Positions 35,106 to 45,376 are shown, counted from the stretch's first letter. The stretch is DNA of 64,000 bases from an uncultured Ruminococcus sp. (GCA_947627275.1 CANQVK010000011.1:18865-82864), one strand, 5' to 3'. Program-made: numbers and translations. Notes: a model not told the origin generated them from the sequence alone.

Positions 35106-35180
35106 CAATTTCAGAGATCCGCACATAAAAATGTTAAAAAGCTGTGAAATCCTCTGGAAAAAATAAATTTCCCGAAACGT

Positions 35181-35209
35181 TTGCATTTTCCCGAGAAATG
35201 TAGTATAAT
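35181..35209 (+). promoter_or_regulatory. recD2 promoter
   Basis: TTGCAT (35181-35186), 17 bases, TATAAT (35204-35209), giving a leader of about 35 bases to the ATG at 35250. Confidence 0.72.
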
Positions 35210-35249
35210 GTAAAGAGTGAAAACAAATTTGTGCGGAAAGGATATGTTA

Positions 35250-37442
35250 ATGTCTGTGGAAACGCTGCATATCGAAGGCTCTGTGGAAAATGTGCTTTTC
35301 CGAAACGAGGTCAACGGATATATCGTTCTCGACCTTGACGCAGGCGGAGAACTCATAACTGTTGTCGGCTGTCTCGGCGACATCGAAGAAGGCGAGCTTC
35401 TTATACTTGAAGGGAACTATGAAACGACACGCAAATACGGCGTACAGTTCAAAGCGGAATACTGCGAGCGCAAGCTTCCCGAAAACACCGTCAATATCGA
35501 GAAATACCTTGCCTCGGGAGCTATCAGAGGCATCGGTCCGGGACTTGCAAGAAAGATAGTCGGAGTTTTCGGCGCCGATACGCTGAATATCATTGAAAAC
35601 AACCCTCGCCGTCTCAGTGAAGTCAAAGGAATTTCCCCGAAAAAATGCGATGAAATTGCTGAGGAGGCAAAAAAGCTCTTTTCCCTGCGCATGGTCACAT
35701 CTTTTCTTTCGCAATTCGACATAAAGCCTAAATATGCCATGAACGCTTTCAGAAGATTCGGCGGAAACTCCATGGAACTCATAAAGCTCAACCCCTACAT
35801 ACTCTGCGGCGACGGCATTGACGTGGAATTCGGACGCGCGGACGCTGTCGCAAGGGAACTTGACATACCAAGAAATTCCGATCACAGAATAATTGCGGGA
35901 ATGCAGTGTATACTCCGTGCATTTGCCGAGAGAGGCAATTCATGTATGCTTATCGAACATCTGCTGAAAGTAGTTTCACCAAAGCTGAATATTTCTGAAA
36001 AGGAATTTTACAGCTCCTACAACGCCGCGCTGGAGGACAGCGAACTTTTCTGCTACGTCATTGACGATAAGGAATACGTCTATCTCCCCGATTATTACTA
36101 TGCAGAACAGTTTATAGCCGACAGAATACATATCATAAAGGACTTTACTTCCCCCGAGGATTATAATTACGACGCTCTCATTGATCTGGAGGAGGAGGAA
36201 AAGGGCATAAAATATGAGCATAAGCAGCGTCAGGCTATCACTACCGCTGTTTCAAGAGGACTTATGGTCCTTACGGGCGGTCCCGGCACAGGAAAAACCA
36301 CAACGCTCAATGCAATTATTTCTATTTTTGAAAAACGAGGAGACAAGGTTTTCCTTGCCGCCCCCACAGGCAGAGCCGCAAAGCGTATGTCCGACCTTAC
36401 CTGCCGTGAAGCGAAAACCATACACCGCCTTCTCGAAGTCGTATTCGACAGCGCAGACAGACAGATCTTCGCCCATAACGAAAACAATCCCCTCGACTGC
36501 GATGTTATAGTTGTGGACGAGATGTCAATGGTTGACAGCCTGCTGTTTGAAAAGCTGCTCAGAGCGCTCAAGCTGGGCTGCCGTCTCATTATGGTAGGAG
36601 ACTTTCACCAACTCCCATCGGTCGGCGCAGGCAATCTTCTAAAAGATATTATATCGAGCGGAGCTGTTCCCGTTGTTGAACTTACGGAAATTTTCCGTCA
36701 GGCACAGCAAAGCTGTATCGTCACAAACGCCCACAGGATAGTAAACGGAGATTATCCGGATATTACCCGAAAGGACAGCGATTTCTTCTTTTTTAAGAGA
36801 AGCGAATTTGAAGCTGCCGTGGAGCTTATAGTCGATCTTACAAAAAGACGTCTGCCCAATGCCTATAAGTACTCCCCCGTTGACGATATACAGATAATTG
36901 CTCCCTCGCGAAAAGGAACGCTTGGTACGGTGGAGCTTAATAAAGTACTACAGGAAAAGCTCAATCCTCCGTCACAAAACAAGGCGGAACACAAGGGCTA
37001 TACCTATACCTACCGTATCGGTGACAAGGTCATGCAGACCAAGAACAATTACGATATTGTCTGGAAAAAGGATAACGAACAGGGTACGGGCATTTTCAAC
37101 GGCGATATAGGAAAAATATTAAGCATCTCACCTGCCTCGCAAACGGCGGTCATTGATTTTGACGGCAGAGAAGCAACATACACCTTCGACCTGCTTTCTC
37201 AGGTCGAGCTTGCTTACGCCATTACGGTACATAAAAGTCAGGGCTGTGAATTTGAAGCCGTAATTATGCCCGTTATGGGAGTTTTCGAGAAGCTCTGCTA
37301 CAGAAATCTGCTGTATACGGCAGTTACCCGTGCAAAAAAGCTGCTCATACTTATCGGCTCGGAAGAAAATATAAACCGAATGGTCGATAACAACAAAAGA
37401 ACAAGACGCTACAGCTGCCTGAAGCATATGCTTCAAAGCTGA
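35250..37442 (+). CDS. recD2: RecD2 ATP-dependent DNA helicase
   Basis: The 730-residue protein has an N-terminal OB-like domain, helix-hairpin-helix repeats (AIRGIGPGLARKIVGVFG) and a superfamily 1B helicase core with Walker A LTGGPGTGKTT, VDEMSMVD, GDFHQLPSVGAGN and the C-terminal AYAITVHKSQGCEFE. RecD2 moves 5' to 3' and acts in DNA repair outside RecBCD. The ATG at 35250 lies 7 bases after AAAGGA and gives MSVETLHIEG; earlier in-frame starts are too close to that site. AddAB is also present. Confidence 0.94.
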   Translation: MSVETLHIEGSVENVLFRNEVNGYIVLDLDAGGELITVVGCLGDIEEGELLILEGNYETTRKYGVQFKAEYCERKLPENTVNIEKYLASGAIRGIGPGLARKIVGVFGADTLNIIENNPRRLSEVKGISPKKCDEIAEEAKKLFSLRMVTSFLSQFDIKPKYAMNAFRRFGGNSMELIKLNPYILCGDGIDVEFGRADAVARELDIPRNSDHRIIAGMQCILRAFAERGNSCMLIEHLLKVVSPKLNISEKEFYSSYNAALEDSELFCYVIDDKEYVYLPDYYYAEQFIADRIHIIKDFTSPEDYNYDALIDLEEEEKGIKYEHKQRQAITTAVSRGLMVLTGGPGTGKTTTLNAIISIFEKRGDKVFLAAPTGRAAKRMSDLTCREAKTIHRLLEVVFDSADRQIFAHNENNPLDCDVIVVDEMSMVDSLLFEKLLRALKLGCRLIMVGDFHQLPSVGAGNLLKDIISSGAVPVVELTEIFRQAQQSCIVTNAHRIVNGDYPDITRKDSDFFFFKRSEFEAAVELIVDLTKRRLPNAYKYSPVDDIQIIAPSRKGTLGTVELNKVLQEKLNPPSQNKAEHKGYTYTYRIGDKVMQTKNNYDIVWKKDNEQGTGIFNGDIGKILSISPASQTAVIDFDGREATYTFDLLSQVELAYAITVHKSQGCEFEAVIMPVMGVFEKLCYRNLLYTAVTRAKKLLILIGSEENINRMVDNNKRTRRYSCLKHMLQS

Positions 37443-37467
37443 TAAACGAATCAGAGAAAGGGAAAAT

Positions 37468-38487
37468 ATGGCTAACACAGATATTGGAATAGATTTGGGA
37501 ACATCAAATATTGTAATGACTATGGGAAAAAAAGGCGTTATATTAAGCGAACCGTCCGTCATTGCATATAATACCCGTACAGAGCGTGTGCTTGCAGTCG
37601 GTAAAGAAGCTTATGAAATGATAGGCAGAAATCCCGATTACATATGCGTAGCGCGTCCCGTCAGCAACGGAGTTATCTCCGACGACGACCTCGCACACAG
37701 CATGATACGTGAATTTATTCTTAAAGTCACAGGACATCAGCTTATCAAACCGAGAATTATCATCTGCGTGCCGTCGTTCATTACGGACATTGAAAGCCGC
37801 GCGGTAGTCGAAGCGGCAAAAAGCGCAGGCTCGCGGCAGGTCTACCTGATACAGGAGCCTATTGCCGCTATGATAGGCGCAGGAGTAAACATCACCAAAG
37901 CTAAGGGACATATGATCGTTGACATCGGCGGCGGCACAACAGACGTTGCTATCGTTTCCATGAACGGCGTCGTTACCTCGCATACCATTAAAAATGCAGG
38001 AAACTCCATTGACCGCGCTATTATAAAGTATATGCAGAACAAGTACAAGCTGCTCATAGGCGAACGTACTGCCGAAAGGGTCAAGATAGAGCTTTGCAAC
38101 CTCTACGACCCTACCGATGAAATGACGTATACAGTTAAAGGACGCAGTCTCGCAAAGGGACTCCCTGCACAGATCCAGCTTAGCGAGATAGAGCTGTACA
38201 AGGCTATAGAGGACGAAACGTTCGCTATTATGGAAGCCGTCCGCAAGGTGCTGGAGGACGCTCCCCCGGAGCTTGTGGGTGATATTTACGACAACGGTCT
38301 GCTGCTCACAGGCGGAGGAGCGCTGCTCGGCGGACTTACTCAGCTTATCAAGCGCACACTGGGCATAAAATGCAGTATCGCCAAGGACGCAGTCAACTGC
38401 GTTGCCAAAGGCACAGGCATGGCTTTCGGCAGCATGACGACCCTTTTAGACGGATTTGAAGCTGCAACAGTTTACAAATACAGATAA
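37468..38487 (+). CDS. MreB/Mbl family actin-like protein
   Basis: The 339-residue protein has the actin-fold phosphate motifs GIDLGTSN (near residue 7) and IVDIGGGTTDVA, plus LIQEPIAAMIGAG and LLTGGGALLGG. MreB-type filaments guide lateral wall synthesis. Whether it is MreB, Mbl or MreBH is not clear from sequence, and mreC/mreD do not follow. AAAGGG precedes the ATG. It is 25 bases after recD2. Confidence 0.93.
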   Translation: MANTDIGIDLGTSNIVMTMGKKGVILSEPSVIAYNTRTERVLAVGKEAYEMIGRNPDYICVARPVSNGVISDDDLAHSMIREFILKVTGHQLIKPRIIICVPSFITDIESRAVVEAAKSAGSRQVYLIQEPIAAMIGAGVNITKAKGHMIVDIGGGTTDVAIVSMNGVVTSHTIKNAGNSIDRAIIKYMQNKYKLLIGERTAERVKIELCNLYDPTDEMTYTVKGRSLAKGLPAQIQLSEIELYKAIEDETFAIMEAVRKVLEDAPPELVGDIYDNGLLLTGGGALLGGLTQLIKRTLGIKCSIAKDAVNCVAKGTGMAFGSMTTLLDGFEAATVYKYR

Positions 38488-38498
38488 CGGGATCGTAT

Positions 38499-39527
38499 AT
38501 GAAACAAATTCTGACTAATTTTATTAAATTCTTTTTCGGGAATCCGATATTTCCCACGATTGCCGTAATATGCTCGGTTTTCATCGTATTCCTCACAGCC
38601 GATTCAACAGTAAGACCCGAGAAAAAAGTATCGAACGATCAATATAAAATAGCCGCTCTCCGATACGCCGCTTCGGCAGCGAAAACTACGGCAACAACAA
38701 CGTCAACTTCTGCCACAACGACTTCTGTAACTGTAACTGTGACTGAAACTTCAGGCTTTTATACAGCTTCGTCAACGGCTTCGTTATCGCAGACGAGTAC
38801 AACTGAAACCGCCGAGCCGCCCCTCGAAACAGAACCCGTTGAAGAACCTGCGGATAAGTACGCTCCGCCTGTTTACAACTATCTTGCTGCGGGGGAATCT
38901 CCAAACAGCGGATTTTATCAGGACAGGCTCGTTATTATCGGAGATTCGATAGCGTATGGCTTCAACGCTTACGGCTACATCCCATACGAGCATAATATAG
39001 CCGCCGAATCCCTTGCGGTATGGAACATGGGGAATTATACATTCGACCTCGGCGGCGGCCCTATGGGCGTTTATGATGCCGCAAGCTATGTTTATTCTCC
39101 CCTCTACTATATTTCTATCGGAATGAACGATATTTACAGCTATACGCCCGATGATTACGCTTGGAACATGCGCTGGATAGCCGAGGAAATTCTTGCGAGA
39201 GTTCCCACGGCGACTATCGTAGTCGGCGGTATAACGCCCGTTTCCGAAGGTAATTACTATACCGACAACGACGTTATCCGTGAGTTCAATTCCTCTCTGG
39301 AGTGGGTAATAAACGACATGGGTTCGGAACAGGTGCTGTTTTTCAATACTCACGATGTTCTCTGCGACCAGAACACAATGGCTCTCGGCTGGGACTACGC
39401 AGGCGGAGACGGACTTCATCTCAACAGCTCGGCATACTCTCAGATCTTAAGCGGTCTTTTCAATTACCTCGATACGACTTACGCTGTCGAACAGATAGAA
39501 GCGCACGAAGAAACATATAACAGATGA
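38499..39527 (+). CDS. Membrane-anchored SGNH/GDSL hydrolase
   Basis: The 342-residue protein has an N-terminal membrane helix (about 16-34), a Thr/Ser-rich linker (60-115) and an SGNH esterase domain from about 125 with block I IIGDSIAYG (Ser150), block III IGMNDIY and block V DGLHLN. It should be an extracellular ester hydrolase, perhaps acting on acetylated glycans or peptidoglycan. It is 12 bases after the mreB-like gene, which favours a cell-envelope role. Confidence 0.88.
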   Translation: MKQILTNFIKFFFGNPIFPTIAVICSVFIVFLTADSTVRPEKKVSNDQYKIAALRYAASAAKTTATTTSTSATTTSVTVTVTETSGFYTASSTASLSQTSTTETAEPPLETEPVEEPADKYAPPVYNYLAAGESPNSGFYQDRLVIIGDSIAYGFNAYGYIPYEHNIAAESLAVWNMGNYTFDLGGGPMGVYDAASYVYSPLYYISIGMNDIYSYTPDDYAWNMRWIAEEILARVPTATIVVGGITPVSEGNYYTDNDVIREFNSSLEWVINDMGSEQVLFFNTHDVLCDQNTMALGWDYAGGDGLHLNSSAYSQILSGLFNYLDTTYAVEQIEAHEETYNR

Positions 39528-39531
39528 TAAT

Positions 39532-39558
39532 AACTGCTCCTGTCTCGGGAGCAGTTTC
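39532..39558 (+). terminator. Terminator after the SGNH gene
   Basis: AACTGCTCC (39532-39540) pairs with GGAGCAGTT (39548-39556), followed by TCTT. Confidence 0.7.
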
Positions 39559-39605
39559 TTATGCGCATTACAGTGAAACTCAAATTTTATTTTCGCTAAA
39601 ATCTC

Positions 39606-39643
39606 CCGTTGTAGGGACACGGCATGCCGTATCCCTACAACGG
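39606..39643. repeat. Short GGGACACG palindromic repeat, third copy
   Basis: CCGTTGTAGGGACACGGC pairs with GCCGTATCCCTACAACGG, an 18-bp stem with one mismatch. It lies between the SGNH terminator and the DnaD-gene promoter. Confidence 0.7.
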
Positions 39644-39679
39644 AAAATATTTATTTAATCGAAAAATTTTCCGCGCCTA

Positions 39680-39708
39680 TTGCAATTTTAAAGCTAATAT
39701 GATATAAT
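39680..39708 (+). promoter_or_regulatory. Promoter of the helicase-loader operon
   Basis: TTGCAA (39680-39685), 17 bases, TATAAT (39703-39708), 40 bases before the DnaD-like start. Confidence 0.72.
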
Positions 39709-39747
39709 TAATAACACACATTTCGGAAATACGAGGGAGGTATGTCT

Positions 39748-40719
39748 GTGGAATTCAAGACTAACAGCGGTATTTGGGGAACTATGTTCGGCGTTCCCTG
39801 TATAGTTGCCGATAACTTTTTAAAGCTTGCCTCTGACGGGCAGATAAAGGTGCTTCTTTACATTCTCAGATGCTCGGGCAGAGCTGTGTCCGCTGAAGAA
39901 ATTTCCGCGAATACGGGCGTTGCTCCCGAACAGGCTGTGGACGCAGTTATGTTCTGGCAGCAGGCAAACGTCCTGACCTCCGATATAGCCGTCCTTAAAA
40001 GTACGGTAAAGCTCCACACTGAGGAACAACCAGCGTCCGCCGCAGAAAACGAAACGTCAGCAAGAATTGATACCGCTCCGCCGAAAAAAACACTTATCTC
40101 CCCTTCGGAGATCTCAAATATAATCTGCGAAAATGCGGATATTGCCGAACTTTTCAAAATTGCCGAAACTATTTTAGGTCCTCTTAATCCGTCAATGCAG
40201 AATTCGCTTATCTGGATGTTCAATTACCTTGGACTGAAAAAAGAGGTAATACTTATATTAATAGGCTACTGCGCAGAGATAAACAAGCCAAACGCCTCTT
40301 ACATAGAGAAGATCGCTTCAAGCTGGGCTGAAAAAGAGATCAACACTCTCGAAACAGCTACAGCGGAAGTGGAGCGTCTCAATTCGGCTCACACCTTTGC
40401 AGGAGAAATAAAAAGACTTTTTGAACTTCGTCAAAATCCCACCGCCAATCAGAAGAAATTTATTTCCCAATGGCAGGAATCAGGCTATTCTACAGAGCTT
40501 ATCCACTACGCATACGAAAAAACCGTGGAGCAGATAAATAAAGTCTCATTTGAATATATCAACAAAATACTTATTTCATGGAACGAAAGCGGTTACAAAA
40601 CTCCCGAGGAAGTACAGTCCGCCGAAAAGGAATACAGAAAAAAGAAAAAATCCGAAACTCCGGCAGCGTCCGACGGCTTTAATGCAGATAAATATAAGGT
40701 ATTTATAAATAATATATGA
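39748..40719 (+). CDS. DnaD domain replication protein
   Basis: The 323-residue protein has an N-terminal winged-helix region (about 20-85) and two DnaD-type helical domains (about 130-200 and 210-295) ending in the YxxxNxxxxW-like motif FEYINKILISWNESGYKT. DnaD remodels the origin and helps load helicase. The GTG at 39748 lies 7 bases after GGGAGG; the ATG at 39742 is only one base away from it, so the GTG is preferred. The helicase-loader ATPase gene follows after 11 bases. Confidence 0.87.
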   Translation: MEFKTNSGIWGTMFGVPCIVADNFLKLASDGQIKVLLYILRCSGRAVSAEEISANTGVAPEQAVDAVMFWQQANVLTSDIAVLKSTVKLHTEEQPASAAENETSARIDTAPPKKTLISPSEISNIICENADIAELFKIAETILGPLNPSMQNSLIWMFNYLGLKKEVILILIGYCAEINKPNASYIEKIASSWAEKEINTLETATAEVERLNSAHTFAGEIKRLFELRQNPTANQKKFISQWQESGYSTELIHYAYEKTVEQINKVSFEYINKILISWNESGYKTPEEVQSAEKEYRKKKKSETPAASDGFNADKYKVFINNI

Positions 40720-40730
40720 GGAGCTGAGCA

Positions 40731-41702
40731 ATGGACAGCGAAATTTACGATAAGGCACACGCCATTCTTTCACAGCGGCGCGCTAAGGCACAGGCTGAAA
40801 ACGATATGCGCATCAGAGAAATAAACGACAAAATTCCCGAAATAAAGGAAATAAACGATGCTCTTTTCAATACCGGACGAGAGCTTATCCGCATCATCAC
40901 CGAAGCGAAAGGCAAAGACGTAAGCGGAAAAATCGAACAGATCAGACAGAATAATCTCGGGGCGCAGCAGCTTGCTCGTCAGCTTCTTGCGGCGAACGGT
41001 TATCCAGCCGATTACCTCGATATGCGCTACACATGCCCAAAGTGCGGAGATACGGGATATAACGGCAGCATGATATGCAGTTGTCTCAACGCTCTTTTTG
41101 CAAAGCTGACCACGGCAAAACTCAATGAAAAGGCAAAGCTTTCTCTTTCAAGCTTTAAAACGTTCAGCCTCGGCTATTATCAGGGAAACGACCGCATTGC
41201 TATGGAACGCATTCTGAATTATGCCATGAATTATGCGGCAAACTTTACGCCAAGCTCCGAAAGTATTCTGATTTTCGGCAATACAGGGCTCGGCAAAACG
41301 CATATTTCCCTTGCCATAGCGAACGAGGTTATTCAAAAGGGCTACAGCGTTATCTACGATTCAATAATCAACATTCTCCGCGATATTGAAAAGGAGCATT
41401 TCAGCCACGAAAAATCCTCTGAAATGCTCGACCTCGTAACAGATACAGACCTGCTTATTCTTGACGATCTGGGTACGGAATTTGAATCTAAATTCTATAA
41501 TTCGGCAATATATAACATTATTAACAGCCGTCTTATAAAAGAAAAACCCACGATCATAAATACTAATATGGATTTTTCCGCAATTTCAGGACGCTACGGC
41601 GGCAAGGTCGCATCACGGATAACGACAATTTACACCTGTCTCGAATTCAAGGGAGACGATGTAAGGCTGCAAATGAAATATCGAAATTCTCAAAACAAAT
41701 AA
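40731..41702 (+). CDS. DnaC/DnaI-like helicase loader ATPase
   Basis: The 323-residue AAA+ protein has an N-terminal helical region, a zinc motif (YTCPKCGDTGYNGSMICSC, about 100-118) and an IstB/DnaC ATPase core with Walker A GNTGLGKTH and Walker B LLILDDLGTE. Pairing with a DnaD protein indicates a replicative helicase loader rather than a transposition IstB protein; no IstA is present. Confidence 0.88.
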   Translation: MDSEIYDKAHAILSQRRAKAQAENDMRIREINDKIPEIKEINDALFNTGRELIRIITEAKGKDVSGKIEQIRQNNLGAQQLARQLLAANGYPADYLDMRYTCPKCGDTGYNGSMICSCLNALFAKLTTAKLNEKAKLSLSSFKTFSLGYYQGNDRIAMERILNYAMNYAANFTPSSESILIFGNTGLGKTHISLAIANEVIQKGYSVIYDSIINILRDIEKEHFSHEKSSEMLDLVTDTDLLILDDLGTEFESKFYNSAIYNIINSRLIKEKPTIINTNMDFSAISGRYGGKVASRITTIYTCLEFKGDDVRLQMKYRNSQNK

Positions 41703-41707
41703 AAATC

Positions 41708-41738
41708 AGGCAGTCTTTTTCGGGACTGCCTATTTTTG
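41708..41738 (+). terminator. Terminator after the helicase-loader operon
   Basis: AGGCAGTC (41708-41715) pairs with GACTGCCT (41724-41731), followed by ATTTTTGT. Confidence 0.85.
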
Positions 41739-42231
41739 TAATATTCAACAAATGTCAACAGCCAATCGAGCTTAAAACTGAATCTTCTCACAATTCGGAC
41801 AAGCTTCAATTATGAATTGCTTAAATATGGCTATTTTTAGCCATATTCCCGATTTATGAAAAATGACGAATAAAAAAGAACATTTATCACTAAATTATGA
41901 ATCGGTTGGTAACAGAATGATAACAAACGCCCTCGTTCCATTAATACAAATTGTATTCGACAAGCAATATTTTTACAGCGTTTTGCACAAGTTTACGGGT
42001 ATATATTTGTAATATAGCGTATAGGAAACGTTAAAATATACTATTTGTATTTCAAAAAATGAATTTGACCGTAACCATTTTGTAATATCTTCGGACGGTG
42101 ATAAGGCAAATCACTGTTAATATATTATTTGAGTTCATTTTAAATTCACACAATTTATGGCAAAAATAACTAAAATAGTTTACAACACGTCCGCTTTCTT
42201 TGGTCGTAAAATGGAAATGTTTTGAAAAGGG
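41739..42231. other. AT-rich non-coding region upstream of the SleB-like gene
   Basis: No convincing gene is seen on either strand. It contains a perfect AATATGGCTA/TAGCCATATT hairpin (41824-41847) and a GTGAT/ATCAC hairpin near 42097-42116. Its base content is much more AT-rich than the flanking genes. Confidence 0.5.
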
Positions 42232-42271
42232 TTGCTATTTTCAGCCAACTGTGGTAATATTATCACAGTTG
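42232..42271 (+). promoter_or_regulatory. Promoter with overlapping 26-bp palindromic operator
   Basis: TTGCTA (42232-42237), 17 bases, TAATAT (42255-42260). A near-perfect palindrome at 42246-42271 (CAACTGTGGTAAT / ATTATCACAGTTG) covers the -10 box and the likely start site. This is the arrangement expected for repressor binding. A UUCG-capped hairpin (42301-42324, ATACC/GGTAT and TATC/GATA) follows in the leader. Confidence 0.5.
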
Positions 42272-42359
42272 CTGATTTGCCGAAGGGCTTATCGACGACC
42301 ATACCGTATCTTCGGATAAGGTATAAATAACGAATGCTTTTCGAGGAAAGGATGAGTTG

Positions 42360-43313
42360 ATGAGAAAAGCTAAAGTTGCAGCACTTATTATCGGAGGTGT
42401 TTCTACCTGCATATTCGGCGGAATCTTCGGCGTATACGCAACAGCGCCGATCGTAAGTTCCGTTTCTCCGAGTAATGACGTTGAAAGCATTTACGAAGTC
42501 GAAAATGAAGAATTAGCAAATGCAGCTGCAGTAACTTCTATCAGAACAACAGCCCAAACCACAACAAGCAATACCCCTTCACCCATTTTTACTACCTGCA
42601 CCACTACAGCAGTAAAAGAAACTACTGTAGAAGCACAGAAGGATCAGACAATAAGCGCTTCCTTCTCCGGTGCATCGGCAAGACCGTCCTATATGTCTGA
42701 TAATCCCGAAGCACCTACAGAAGCGCCCACTTCACCATATACCAATGCTCCTGTATACGACTACACATCACCTGTTGACGAGACACAGGCTCCCACTGAG
42801 CCGTGGAGTCAGCCCGAAACTGAGGTGTGGAACGAACCTGAGCCGGAAGTTCCCGAAGAACCGATCACCGAACCTGTGACGGATCCCCCTGTGGAAGAAC
42901 CTATCGTCGAGGTAACTGAGCCTGTAACAGAGTACGTTGAAGCTGTTACACCCATCGTTCCCGAGGAACCGTCAAGTTCTCTTTCGATCACGGACGAGGA
43001 ATACATCATTTTATGCAACGCAGTTGCCCACGAGGCAGGCTGCAACTGGATAAGCACATATGACAAGGCTCTGGTCGTTGAAGTCATCATGAACCGTGTA
43101 AACAGTCCTCTGTACCCTAATTCGATCGTTGGCGTTCTTACACAGCCATATCAGTTCAGCGGCTCTTCAAGCTATGTATACCTTGGAGATTACTCAGGAC
43201 ACGTTACGCAGGATGTCATGGATGCCGTTTCGCTTTACTTTAATGAACCCGATTCCTTCGCTCATGGCTATTTCGGATTCTACGGCGACGGAGTACGCAA
43301 TTATTTCTATTAA
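42360..43313 (+). CDS. Secreted SleB-type cell wall hydrolase
   Basis: The 317-residue protein has a signal peptide or anchor (about 5-28), a Thr-rich then Pro/Glu-rich linker (about 50-200, TEAPTSP and EEPITEPVTDPP types) and a C-terminal SleB/hydrolase-2 domain (about 210-317) with CNAVAHEAGCNW, VVEVIMNRVNS and YQFSG. SleB-family enzymes are lytic transglycosylases; vegetative versions without spore function are common. The ATG at 42360 follows GGAAAGGA; the TTG before it is not needed. Confidence 0.87.
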   Translation: MRKAKVAALIIGGVSTCIFGGIFGVYATAPIVSSVSPSNDVESIYEVENEELANAAAVTSIRTTAQTTTSNTPSPIFTTCTTTAVKETTVEAQKDQTISASFSGASARPSYMSDNPEAPTEAPTSPYTNAPVYDYTSPVDETQAPTEPWSQPETEVWNEPEPEVPEEPITEPVTDPPVEEPIVEVTEPVTEYVEAVTPIVPEEPSSSLSITDEEYIILCNAVAHEAGCNWISTYDKALVVEVIMNRVNSPLYPNSIVGVLTQPYQFSGSSSYVYLGDYSGHVTQDVMDAVSLYFNEPDSFAHGYFGFYGDGVRNYFY

Positions 43314-43355
43314 TAAAAAAAGAAGTTAAAATTATTATCTGTTCAGAAGTTACTT

Positions 43356-43386
43356 GCTCCCGAGTTTTCTCGGGAGCTTTTTCTTT
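43356..43386 (+). terminator. Terminator after the SleB-like gene
   Basis: GCTCCCGAG (43356-43364), TTTT loop, CTCGGGAGC (43369-43377), then TTTTTC. Confidence 0.9.
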
Positions 43387-43490
43387 TTAAAGAATTTCGT
43401 GTCAAAGTACCCGCTTAAATTGACGACTTTGACCTCTTGCAGTTCTGACGCAATTTTCATCTAATGAACATAAATATCACAAATTACCTG

Positions 43491-43519
43491 TTGCTTTTTC
43501 CGATAAATTATGTTATAAT
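43491..43519 (+). promoter_or_regulatory. ftsH promoter
   Basis: TTGCTT (43491-43496), 17 bases, TATAAT (43514-43519), 30 bases before the ATG. Confidence 0.7.
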
Positions 43520-43549
43520 TTTATCAAACCATGATAAAGGAGTTTTAAA

Positions 43550-45376
43550 ATGAAAAACGACAAAAATTATACCAAGCATATAATTGTTTTTATAATCTCA
43601 AGCTTCGTGCTTACGCTGATGATGAACGCCCTCATCATGCCTTTGATCAACAAACCAAGAGTCAAGGAAACCAACTACAGCTTCTTCCTTGACAAGCTCG
43701 ACGAGGGCTGCGTCACTATGGTCAAGGTCGAGGACACGGAGATACGCTTTGAAGTTGAGATCGACGGTAAAAAACAAGCATACTCAACAGGCAGAATGGA
43801 CGACCCTGGGCTTGTAGACCGCCTCCGCAAGAACGGCAAAATCGTCTTTACGGAAAGCTTTGAAGAACCCAATGTGCTGCTGGAATTTCTTGTAGGCTGG
43901 GTCCTGCCAATCGTTCTCCTTATCGTTATCTGGAACGTTCTTATGCGGGGAATGAGCAAGCGTATGGGCGGAAATGCCATGTCCTTCGGTAAAAGCAACG
44001 CAAAAATTTACGTGAAAGCTCAAACAGGCAAGACATTCGCAGACGTTGCCGGTCAGGACGAAGCAAAAGAAGCTTTGGTGGAAATAGTGGATTTCCTGCA
44101 TAACCCCGGTAAATATGCCGAAATAGGCGCAAATCTGCCCAAGGGAGCTTTGCTTGTAGGCCCTCCCGGAACAGGCAAGACGCTCCTTGCTCAGGCTGTC
44201 GCAGGCGAGGCTAACGTTCCTTTCTTCTCAATTTCGGGTTCGGAATTTGTGGAAATGTTTGTCGGCATGGGCGCAGCTAAAGTCCGCGACCTCTTTAAAC
44301 AGGCAGCCGAAAAAGCCCCCTGTATCGTTTTTATTGACGAGGTGGACACGATCGGTAAAAAACGTGACGGAAACTTCAGCGGCAACGATGAGCGTGAACA
44401 GACGCTCAATCAGCTCCTTACCGAAATGGACGGCTTTGACGGCGCTAAAGGAGTCGTTATCCTTGCAGCGACCAATCGTCCCGAATCACTTGACCCAGCT
44501 CTGCTCCGTCCCGGCCGCTTCGACAGGCGGATCCCTGCCGAACTTCCCGATCTGGCAGGACGTGAAGCAATACTTAAAGTCCATGCGAAAAAGATCAAAA
44601 CCGAAGAAAGCATTGATTATAACGCTATTGCCCGTGCAACTGCCGGAGCGTCGGGCGCTGAGCTTGCAAACATAATCAACGAGGCGGCTCTGAGAGCTGT
44701 CAGAAACGGACGCAAACTTGTCAATCAATCAGACCTTGAAGAAAGCGTGGAGGTAGTTATCGCAGGCTATCAGCGTAAAAATGCCGTTATCTCTCAAAAG
44801 GAAAAGGAGATCATCGCTTATCACGAAATAGGCCACGCCCTTGTAGCCGCCATGCAGAAAGATTCCGCACCCGTACATAAAATAACCATTATTCCCCGTA
44901 CAAGCGGAGCTTTGGGCTATACTATGCAGGTCGACGAGGGTGAAAAGTTCCTGCTCACAAAGGAGGAGGCTCTTGCAAGGATAGCTACTCTTACAGGCGG
45001 ACGTTCCGCAGAGGAGCTTATTTTCAACAGCTGTACAAGCGGAGCCTCCAACGATATTGAACAGGCTACAAAGCTTGCACGGGCTATGGTAACTCGCTAC
45101 GGCATGAGCGGCAGCTTCGATATGATAGCTCTTGAAACCGTAACAAACCAGTATCTCGGCGGCGACGCTTCCCTTGCATGTTCACCCGAGACTGCGGCAA
45201 AAATAGACGATGAGGTAAATAATATCGTTAAAAAATCGCACCAGAACGCTATCCGTATCCTCAGCGAAAACATTGACAAGCTCCATGAGCTTGCTGCGTA
45301 CCTACTCGATAAGGAAACCATTACAGGCGAGGAATTTATGGATATTCTCCACAAAGAACCTGCCGCCGCCTTGTGA
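43550..45376 (+). CDS. ftsH: FtsH ATP-dependent zinc metalloprotease
   Basis: The 608-residue protein has two membrane helices (about 10-30 and 112-132) around a small external domain, an AAA+ module (Walker A GPPGTGKT at 204-211, FIDEVD at 261-266, the second-region [18 protein letters not shown]) and an M41 protease domain with the zinc motif HEIGH (425-429). It degrades misfolded membrane and regulatory proteins. AAAGGAG precedes the ATG. Shorter than the E. coli protein but normal for the family. Confidence 0.97.
   Translation: MKNDKNYTKHIIVFIISSFVLTLMMNALIMPLINKPRVKETNYSFFLDKLDEGCVTMVKVEDTEIRFEVEIDGKKQAYSTGRMDDPGLVDRLRKNGKIVFTESFEEPNVLLEFLVGWVLPIVLLIVIWNVLMRGMSKRMGGNAMSFGKSNAKIYVKAQTGKTFADVAGQDEAKEALVEIVDFLHNPGKYAEIGANLPKGALLVGPPGTGKTLLAQAVAGEANVPFFSISGSEFVEMFVGMGAAKVRDLFKQAAEKAPCIVFIDEVDTIGKKRDGNFSGNDEREQTLNQLLTEMDGFDGAKGVVILAATNRPESLDPALLRPGRFDRRIPAELPDLAGREAILKVHAKKIKTEESIDYNAIARATAGASGAELANIINEAALRAVRNGRKLVNQSDLEESVEVVIAGYQRKNAVISQKEKEIIAYHEIGHALVAAMQKDSAPVHKITIIPRTSGALGYTMQVDEGEKFLLTKEEALARIATLTGGRSAEELIFNSCTSGASNDIEQATKLARAMVTRYGMSGSFDMIALETVTNQYLGGDASLACSPETAAKIDDEVNNIVKKSHQNAIRILSENIDKLHELAAYLLDKETITGEEFMDILHKEPAAAL

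Noticed and set aside
40731..41702. IstB transposition ATPase
   Set aside because: The zinc motif and the adjacent DnaD gene point to a replicative helicase loader; no IstA or IS ends are present.
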